Shown: positions 1 through 6,046 of the stretch, one piece after another
Layout: the number at the start of each line of letters is the position of its first letter
How positions within the stretch are numbered: the first letter of the stretch is position 1
NCBI GenBank assembly: GCA_934501135.1
Contig: CAKSUE010000050.1
Location: forward strand, 1-6,046
Reading direction: 5' to 3'
Origin: an uncultured Eubacteriales bacterium
Lineage (GTDB): Bacteria; Bacillota; Clostridia; Oscillospirales; Acutalibacteraceae
DNA length: 6,046 nt
Notes under the pieces: model-generated
The model's database searches: none
What the model saw: the letters and a program-made list of their open reading frames with translations, nothing else
Told to the model about the DNA's origin: nothing
Program-made: the position numbers and the translations under genes

Positions 1-8
1 GATAATAT

Positions 9-49
9 AAAAAAGACCCTGATATAGGAAAATATAACTATATCAGGGT
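9..49 (-). terminator. Rho-independent terminator closing the spoVAF transcript
   Basis: Positions 16-27 and 38-49 form a perfect 12-bp inverted repeat (ACCCTGATATAG and its complement) around a 10-base loop. Read on the minus strand, the stem is followed after one C by six Ts (complement of 9-14), the classic stem plus U-tract of an intrinsic terminator. It lies about 142 bases past the spoVAF stop codon. The stretch between them (50-191) contains no credible gene on either strand, so it is probably a 3' untranslated region. On the plus strand the stem is followed by a mixed T/A/G tract rather than a clean T-run, so activity in that direction would be weak at best. Confidence 0.9.
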
Positions 50-191
50 AATTTGTATTGATATGAGAAAATATACAGATATCAAGTAATAAAGCAAAAA
101 GTTATTTCAATATATTTTATTTTTTTCACTAAGATTCTTTTTTCTGGTATCTGTTTATTATGTGAGTCTTCACTTAGACATGAGGGCTATT

Positions 192-1598
192 CTATTCTGA
201 AACTTTGGCTCTAGTGCGTAAAACTTTAGTTAAGAGTTTTTTTCCATTGAAAGGAATGAGCGGATATAGATAATGTTTACCTGAGACAGTTTTATTAGAT
301 AACATTAATAAGAACATTATAATAAAGCCTAATACGAATCCCCAAATGTTAAGGATTGCAGTTAAGATTAAAAGAAATACTCTGAAAAACTTTAAGCAAT
401 ATCCTAATTCTATACTTGGTTGAGCATAGTTTGACATTGCAACAAATGCCATATATAACATAGATTCAGCATTAAACCATCCACTTTGAACTGCAAAATC
501 ACTTAGGACTATGGCTGCTATTATACTAAGTGTTGTAGTGATAGAGTCTGGAGTGTGAAGAGAAGCCAGTCTAAGCCCATCTATTATTAATTCTAATGCT
601 AAGAGTTGCCAAAGTATTGGTAGATTTATTTGATCGGTGATAGTAATAAATTGAAGCCAGGGCGGAATCATCCAAGGATTTTGCAATAATAGTAACCATA
701 ACGGTGTTACAATCAAAGTGAATAACCCAATTATATATCTTGAAAGTTTAAGATATGTCCCGGTAAATGGTGGAAAATAGTAATCATCTGCTTCTTCTAG
801 TATATCAAAAATAGAGGTTGGAAGAATTATTGCGGATGGAGAATTATCTACTAATATTACTATATTTCCTTCGAGGATAGCGGATGCTGCTGTATCGGGA
901 CGTTCGCTATGTTTAATTTTAGGAAATGGGTTGTACCATTTATAGTGATATATTGCTTCGATGAGACTCTGTTGATTCATTGTAAGAGAATTTACCTTTG
1001 CGTTTTTTATTCTGTCGCAAATGTCAGATAATAGTTTTTTATCAACTTTATTTTCCATATAGCTTACAACTACATCTGATTTAGATAGCTTTCCAACAGA
1101 GAAAATTTTCATAGTAAGCTCTGGATTCCTTATCCTTCTTCTTATAAGAGCTGTGTTGCTTACAAGAGTTTCTACAAAACCATCTCTTGATCCTCTTAAA
1201 ACCTTGTCTGTGGACGGTTCGCTTGTGTCTCTTTGTGGGTATGTTCTTACATCAATAACTATTGCTTGCTCAAATCCATCTACCATTAACACAAGCATAC
1301 CAGAAAGTATATTAGTGCAGATCTTCTCCTTGTCGTCTGTTATATCTACTTCGATATAAGGAACACAATGTTTTGAAAATGAGTGTGCATCTTTAAAGGC
1401 TTCGTCATCTTTTAAAGAGTAAAAAAATTCAAGCATTTTTTCCATAACGGCGTCTTTTATCAGCCCATCTATAAAAAAGAAACAAGTAGTTCTTGAATTT
1501 ATGTTTATGGTTCTGTATATAAGATCAAAGCTTTCGTTTGCTCTTAACATTGTCTTAAATTCTTCAACAGTTTTATTTATGCTTTTGTTTAATGGCAC
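192..1598 (-). CDS. spoVAF: Spore germination protein of the GerA family, SpoVAF-like
   Basis: This 468-residue protein has the two-part GerA-family architecture: a soluble N-terminal region (about 1-275) and a membrane C-terminal region. Family signatures seen are RGSRDGFVETLVSNTALIRR (135-154), SERPDTAASAILEG (231-244) and DDYYFPPFTGTYLKLSR (271-287). Hydrophobic membrane segments lie at about 287-305, 327-345, 353-372, 376-390 and 403-433. HTPDSITTTLSI, SDFAVQSGWF and YAQPSIELGY point to SpoVAF rather than a GerAA receptor subunit. The length is close to the usual SpoVAF of about 490 residues. From family knowledge, SpoVAF sits in the spore inner membrane and helps ion or dipicolinate release during germination; in Bacillus it is the last gene of the spoVA operon. 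Here it follows an ABC exporter instead, which is unusual. The start is GTG, supported by AGAGGTGAT five bases upstream; the next Met (residue 17, ATG at 1550) has only a weak site. An inhibitory hairpin may cover that ribosome binding site. A divergent GerAA-type receptor subunit is the alternative. Confidence 0.92.
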   Translation of the reverse strand: MPLNKSINKTVEEFKTMLRANESFDLIYRTININSRTTCFFFIDGLIKDAVMEKMLEFFYSLKDDEAFKDAHSFSKHCVPYIEVDITDDKEKICTNILSGMLVLMVDGFEQAIVIDVRTYPQRDTSEPSTDKVLRGSRDGFVETLVSNTALIRRRIRNPELTMKIFSVGKLSKSDVVVSYMENKVDKKLLSDICDRIKNAKVNSLTMNQQSLIEAIYHYKWYNPFPKIKHSERPDTAASAILEGNIVILVDNSPSAIILPTSIFDILEEADDYYFPPFTGTYLKLSRYIIGLFTLIVTPLWLLLLQNPWMIPPWLQFITITDQINLPILWQLLALELIIDGLRLASLHTPDSITTTLSIIAAIVLSDFAVQSGWFNAESMLYMAFVAMSNYAQPSIELGYCLKFFRVFLLILTAILNIWGFVLGFIIMFLLMLSNKTVSGKHYLYPLIPFNGKKLLTKVLRTRAKVSE

Positions 1599-1637
1599 AA
1601 AAAATCACCTCTGAGCTATCGTGTCCCAAAAGGTGAT
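1599..1637 (-). promoter_or_regulatory. Hairpin enclosing the spoVAF Shine-Dalgarno, with U-run
   Basis: In the minus-strand transcript, ATCACCT (complement of 1631-1637) is exactly complementary to AGGTGAT (complement of 1604-1610), which is the core of the spoVAF ribosome binding site. The 20-base interval can form a further short stem (TGGG with CTCA, one G-U pair) around a 9-base loop. The 3' arm is followed by five more Ts (complement of 1599-1603) that run directly into the GTG start. Two readings fit: a structure that hides the ribosome binding site, or a weak intrinsic terminator ending the upstream ABC transcript. The pairing is seen directly; the regulatory role is inferred. A perfect TATAAT lies just upstream on the same strand (complement of 1639-1644), but the matching -35 (GGAACA, 3 of 6) is poor, so a separate spoVAF promoter is not established. 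Confidence 0.5.
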
Positions 1638-1657
1638 AATTATACATTAATTTTTAC

Positions 1658-3406
1658 TTATTGTTCCATATACATGTCATAGAGTTCTGAATATAAACCA
1701 TCCATTTTGATTAATTCACTATGTGTACCTCGTTCTTCTATACCGTTTTCTGTTAAAACTAGAATTTCATCAGCACTTTTTATAGTGGTAAGTCTATGTG
1801 CGATTGTTAAGGTTGTCCGTCCTTCTGCAAGTTTTTCTAAAGAACTTTGAACAATTTTCTCACTGTAGTTATCGAGCGCAGAGGTAGCTTCATCCATAAT
1901 GAGTATAGGTGGATTTTTTAAAAATACTCTAGCTATGCTGATACGTTGTTTTTGCCCACCAGATAATTTTACTCCTCGTTCACCAACGTATGCATTGTAT
2001 CCATTAGCTAATGAACTTATAAATTCGTCAACTCCAGCTAACTTAGCTGCCTTAATGATCTCTTCTTCGGATGCACCAGGTCTTCCGTATTCTATATTTT
2101 CTTTAATTGTACCCGAAAAAAGGTAGACATCTTGCTGAACAATTCCAATACTTTTATGCAGAGATTCTTGGGTAATATCTCTAATATCAGTTCCGTCAAT
2201 ATATATTGCTCCGGAGGTGACTTCGTAAAACCGGGATATTAAATTACACATTGTACTTTTTCCACTGCCGGATGGTCCCGCTATTGCAATGTTTTTACCG
2301 GGAGAAACATGTAGATTTATATTTTTTAAAACATAGTCTGAATTATCTGAATACTTAAAGCTTACATCTTTAAATAGAATGTCGCCTTTTACGTCTTTAA
2401 TCTCAATTGCATTTTCTTTATCTTCAATTTCAATTGGTGTGTCCATAACCTCGAAGAACCTGTCTATCCCTGTCATACCTTTTTGGAATTGTTCTGTAAA
2501 GTCTATAATCCTTAATATAGATGTTAAAAGAGTGGATACATATAATAAATATGCTATGAAGTCTCCTGCGCTTATAAGGCCTTTTAGAATAAATATTGAT
2601 CCAAACATAGATACCGAAACATATATGATAGCATCGAACAATCTGTTACAGCTTTGAAGCTTTGCAAGGTATTTATAAAAAGCTTTTTTTATAGATAGAA
2701 ACTTATTGTTTCCACTATCGAATTTATTTTGTTCAATTTCTTCGTTGGCAAATGATTTTACAACTCTTATGCCGCCTAGGCTGTCTTCTATCTGAGAATT
2801 GATTTCCCCTATCTGAACTCTGGTCTCCTTTAATGTTTTCCTCATCTTTTTATTAAAGTAAGGGAAAAAGATAAATATTGAAGGGATAAAGGCAAAGATA
2901 ATCAGCGTTAATGGTAGGTTTACAAAAGATAATATTATAAATGCGCCAATTATTTTGATTGCTGCGATAAAAAACTCCTCAGGACAATGGTGCGAGAATT
3001 CTGTTACATCGAAAAGATCATTCGTTATTCTCGACATTATCTGACCGAGCTTTGTTTCGTCATAGTATGAATAAGATAGCCTTTTTAGATGTGAGAATAA
3101 GTCTTTTCGCATATCTGTTTCCAGTCTTGCGCCCATTATATGACCAATTGAAGCCATATAGTAGGTTGCAGCTATATCTATTATAGATAATCCTAAATAT
3201 CCCATTCCGGTGAGTAAAATTATGTGTATAGTAATGGAAGATGTATCTGAGCTAGCAGTGTTTGTTAAAAATCTTACTATTATTGGAAAGGAAAGCCTAC
3301 AACCTGCCGAGATAGCCGCGCAAAAAAGATCGAGACATAGTATATAACGATATTTTTTATAGTATGGAATAAATCTTAATATTAAATTTCTATTCTTGCT
3401 TTTCAA
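1658..3406 (-). CDS. ABC exporter, fused transmembrane and ATPase domains (MsbA/LmrA type)
   Basis: This 582-residue half-transporter has a six-helix type I exporter membrane domain (about 1-320), with hydrophobic stretches near 20-45, 58-85, 145-182 and 255-300. A nucleotide-binding domain follows (about 340-582). All ATPase motifs are intact: A-loop Tyr352, Walker A GPSGSGKST (377-385), Q-loop VQQDVYLF (423-430), signature LSGGQKQR (481-488), Walker B ILIMDE with catalytic Glu506, D-loop SALD (509-512) and switch His537 in IAHRL. It should work as a homodimer in the cytoplasmic membrane and use ATP to export a substrate. The substrate cannot be read from sequence; lipids, drugs and peptides are all known for the family. 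No peptidase C39 or other accessory domain is present, and no partner half-transporter is adjacent, which favours a homodimer. The start is TTG with AGGGAG seven bases upstream. No in-frame ATG occurs before residue 68, and starting there would delete the first helix. It lies 37 bases after the HlyC/CorC-like gene. Confidence 0.96.
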   Translation of the reverse strand: MKSKNRNLILRFIPYYKKYRYILCLDLFCAAISAGCRLSFPIIVRFLTNTASSDTSSITIHIILLTGMGYLGLSIIDIAATYYMASIGHIMGARLETDMRKDLFSHLKRLSYSYYDETKLGQIMSRITNDLFDVTEFSHHCPEEFFIAAIKIIGAFIILSFVNLPLTLIIFAFIPSIFIFFPYFNKKMRKTLKETRVQIGEINSQIEDSLGGIRVVKSFANEEIEQNKFDSGNNKFLSIKKAFYKYLAKLQSCNRLFDAIIYVSVSMFGSIFILKGLISAGDFIAYLLYVSTLLTSILRIIDFTEQFQKGMTGIDRFFEVMDTPIEIEDKENAIEIKDVKGDILFKDVSFKYSDNSDYVLKNINLHVSPGKNIAIAGPSGSGKSTMCNLISRFYEVTSGAIYIDGTDIRDITQESLHKSIGIVQQDVYLFSGTIKENIEYGRPGASEEEIIKAAKLAGVDEFISSLANGYNAYVGERGVKLSGGQKQRISIARVFLKNPPILIMDEATSALDNYSEKIVQSSLEKLAEGRTTLTIAHRLTTIKSADEILVLTENGIEERGTHSELIKMDGLYSELYDMYMEQ

Positions 3407-3419
3407 AGTAACACTCCCT
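3404..3419 (-). promoter_or_regulatory. Ribosome binding site fixing the TTG start of the ABC exporter
   Basis: On the minus strand AGGGAG (complement of 3414-3419) stands seven bases before TTG (complement of 3404-3406). This is near-ideal spacing, and there is no other usable start before the first membrane helix, so the rare TTG codon is the likely initiator. Confidence 0.75.
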
Positions 3420-3443
3420 AGGAAAATGACTTAAATGTATTAG

Positions 3444-4796
3444 CTACTCAATGTCGTCGATGTTACCCAATGTATCGGTATTACGTTTTATAGATATTTT
3501 AGAAATCCTTCTGTCGGAAACAGATTTTACTGTAAATGTGAATTCTCCAATAGATACTGATGGATGTTCATTTTCACTAGGAATTCTACCTAGATTTTCA
3601 ACCATCATACCAGCTATTGTATCGTAGTCCCCGTCTGGGATTCTCATTCCAATTAATTCTGAAACTTCATCTATTGCAGATAAACCATCTACCGTAAATG
3701 ATGAATCGCTCTCTTTTAGAAATTCTTCCTCTTCATTATCGTATTCATCTTGTATATTTCCAACAATAGACTCAACTAAATCCTCTATTGTTACAATGCC
3801 TTCAGTTCCTCCATATTCATCTACAATAATAGCTATTTGCGTTTTGCTTGATGTCATTTCAGCAAAAAGTTCGTCGCATTTTTTAGATTCTGGAACAAAT
3901 GTCGCAGGACGCATTATATCTGTAAGTTTTACATCTTTTGGAATCTCTGTGCAAACATATTTTAATAAGTCTTTCACATAAACTATTCCAACAACATCAT
4001 CCAAATCCTCTTTAAATATGGGGATTCTAGAATATCCATATTTTGTTGCAACTTCAACAGCATCTGCTACTGTTTGATTATCTTCAAGAGCACACATATC
4101 TGTTCTGTGTGTCATAACTTCAGTAACAGTTGTATTATCAAAATCAAATATATTAGCAATCATATGTTTAGCACTATCTTCAATAACTCCCTTTTCTTTT
4201 CCAACATCAACCATCATCATAATTTCTTCTTCAGTAACGGTTTCTTCAGATGCATTTGGATCAAACCCAAGGATTCTTACTACTAAATTTGTAGAAGCAG
4301 ATAAAAACTTAATAAAAGGACTAAATATTATAGCAGTAGCCCTTAAAATACCCACAACTTTAAATGAAATTTCTTCTGCTTTTTGCATAGCTATTTTTTT
4401 AGGAACGAGCTCTCCTAAAACTAAAGAAAAGTAAGAAAGTATTAAAGTTACAATAAATGTTGATGCACCGTTTATTATTGAAGGTGAGAATGGCAAAAAT
4501 GAAAGTGTTTCTGCTAATCCATAAGCAAAACTTTGCGAGGCAACAGCGGAGGTCAGAAATCCAGATAAGGTAACACCTACCTGAATTGTTGCCAAGAAAT
4601 TACTGGAGTTTTCTATAAGCTTTGCTATTTTAGCGGCACGTTTGTTTCCGTTTTCTGCCATGTGCTTTATTTTGTTATCATTTAAAGTAATTAAGGCAAT
4701 TTCAGACATAGCAAAAAAAGCATTTACTAGTATTAATATAAACAAAACAAGAAGCTCAACGAATGTTGCACTAAAATTCATAATTTTAACACTCAT
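3444..4796 (-). CDS. CNNM/HlyC-CorC family membrane protein with CBS pair (probable Mg2+/divalent cation transporter)
   Basis: The 450-residue protein has the full domain order of this family. A CNNM (DUF21) membrane domain spans about 8-205, with hydrophobic helices near 12-36, 68-92, 108-128 and 145-175. It carries the conserved AMSEIAL (29-35) and GELVPKK (128-134) motifs. A pair of CBS domains covers about 222-282 and 290-347, including the hallmark VDEYGGTEGIVTIEDLVESI (325-344). A CorC/HlyC C-terminal domain (about 363-437) follows an acidic linker (EEEE). Family knowledge: relatives are Na+-coupled Mg2+ exporters regulated by ATP bound to the CBS pair; the old name hemolysin C/TlyC is misleading. 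The start is uncertain. At ATG 4796 the AAGG abuts the codon with no spacer. ATG 4781 (Met6) has AAGGA 14 bases upstream and begins just before the first helix, so it may be the true start. It is the first gene after the minus-strand promoter and probably leads the operon. Transport direction and ion are inferred from the family. Confidence 0.93.
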   Translation of the reverse strand: MSVKIMNFSATFVELLVLFILILVNAFFAMSEIALITLNDNKIKHMAENGNKRAAKIAKLIENSSNFLATIQVGVTLSGFLTSAVASQSFAYGLAETLSFLPFSPSIINGASTFIVTLILSYFSLVLGELVPKKIAMQKAEEISFKVVGILRATAIIFSPFIKFLSASTNLVVRILGFDPNASEETVTEEEIMMMVDVGKEKGVIEDSAKHMIANIFDFDNTTVTEVMTHRTDMCALEDNQTVADAVEVATKYGYSRIPIFKEDLDDVVGIVYVKDLLKYVCTEIPKDVKLTDIMRPATFVPESKKCDELFAEMTSSKTQIAIIVDEYGGTEGIVTIEDLVESIVGNIQDEYDNEEEEFLKESDSSFTVDGLSAIDEVSELIGMRIPDGDYDTIAGMMVENLGRIPSENEHPSVSIGEFTFTVKSVSDRRISKISIKRNTDTLGNIDDIE

Positions 4797-4846
4797 CCTT
4801 TTTAATTTTATAAAAAAATCTATAAAAATTTTAATAATTATATTAT

Positions 4847-4875
4847 ATTCTATATAATTTCATTTCTCATGTCAA
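4847..4875 (-). promoter_or_regulatory. Sigma-A-type promoter for the CNNM-ABC-spoVAF group
   Basis: On the minus strand a perfect -35 TTGACA (complement of 4870-4875) is separated by exactly 17 bases from TAGAAT (complement of 4847-4852), a 5-of-6 -10 box. Transcription would start near 4840, giving a leader of about 44 bases. That is too short for a magnesium-sensing riboswitch. No other promoter of this quality is seen upstream of the gene. Confidence 0.7.
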
Positions 4876-4964
4876 ATACTAATATACATTAAAAACATGG
4901 GACTTATCACAGTATAATAACCTAATTTTTTCCTTTACAGATTAATATAAAGATGTTAAAATTA

Positions 4965-6046
<1,082 letters not shown>

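Noticed and set aside
125..178. Near-repeat of ten bases (TTCACTAAGA at 125-134 and TTCACTTAGA at 169-178)
   Set aside because: Only two copies, short, imperfect and in AT-rich DNA; readily explained by chance.
1153..1359. Plus-strand open frame inside spoVAF, with similar ones at 1899-2126, 2379-2657, 3796-3981 and 4074-4286
   Set aside because: All are antisense to genes with intact family motifs and have biased, low-information translations; none has start-site support.
1639..1720. Forespore sigma-G promoter for spoVAF
   Set aside because: I looked for GNATR and CATNNTA-like boxes with about 18 bases between them on the minus strand upstream of spoVAF and found no acceptable pair. A perfect TATAAT is there, but without a good -35 box.
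4642..4857. 71-codon plus-strand open frame crossing the start of the CNNM/HlyC-like gene into the spacer
   Set aside because: Most of it is antisense to the conserved N-terminal membrane helix of the real gene, its tail is low-complexity AT-rich spacer, and no Shine-Dalgarno is seen.

Overview
The window reads as ordinary chromosomal DNA of an AT-rich, anaerobic, spore-forming Firmicute (Clostridia; a Lachnospiraceae-like host is my guess only). The evidence is a SpoVAF/GerA-family spore protein, a pyruvate:ferredoxin oxidoreductase of the anaerobic type, strong AGGAGG-like ribosome binding sites, AT-rich spacers with sigma-A-like promoters, and a typical intrinsic terminator. TGG encodes Trp and TGA serves as stop, so the standard bacterial code applies. 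I see no transposase, integrase, phage gene, CRISPR array, tRNA, rRNA or attachment site.

Layout: three genes lie head to tail on the minus strand. They are transcribed from right to left, from about 4840 down to an intrinsic terminator at 9-49. The order is a CNNM/HlyC-CorC family membrane protein with paired CBS domains (3444-4796), a single-chain type I ABC exporter (1658-3406), and a SpoVAF-like germination protein (192-1598). The gaps are 37 and 59 bases, so a single operon is plausible. The gap before spoVAF, however, carries a hairpin whose 3' arm is the spoVAF Shine-Dalgarno sequence and is followed by a short U-run. The three genes use three different start codons: ATG (or an internal ATG), TTG and GTG. 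The TTG and GTG are each backed by a well-placed Shine-Dalgarno.

A 262-base divergent spacer (4797-5058) separates this group from the 5' part of nifJ on the plus strand (5059 to the window edge). The spacer holds a convincing sigma-A promoter for each side. The minus-strand one is TTGACA-17-TAGAAT and the plus-strand one is TTGAGG-17-TATAAT. An imperfect 22-bp dyad lies over the -10 box of the nifJ promoter.

Functionally, the minus-strand genes are all integral membrane proteins: divalent-cation transport, export of an unknown substrate, and spore ion release or germination. nifJ is central carbon metabolism and has no evident link to them. I did not find an undescribed multi-gene system here. 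The observations most worth a second look are regulatory: the spoVAF RBS hairpin, and the dyad and tiny reading frame upstream of nifJ.
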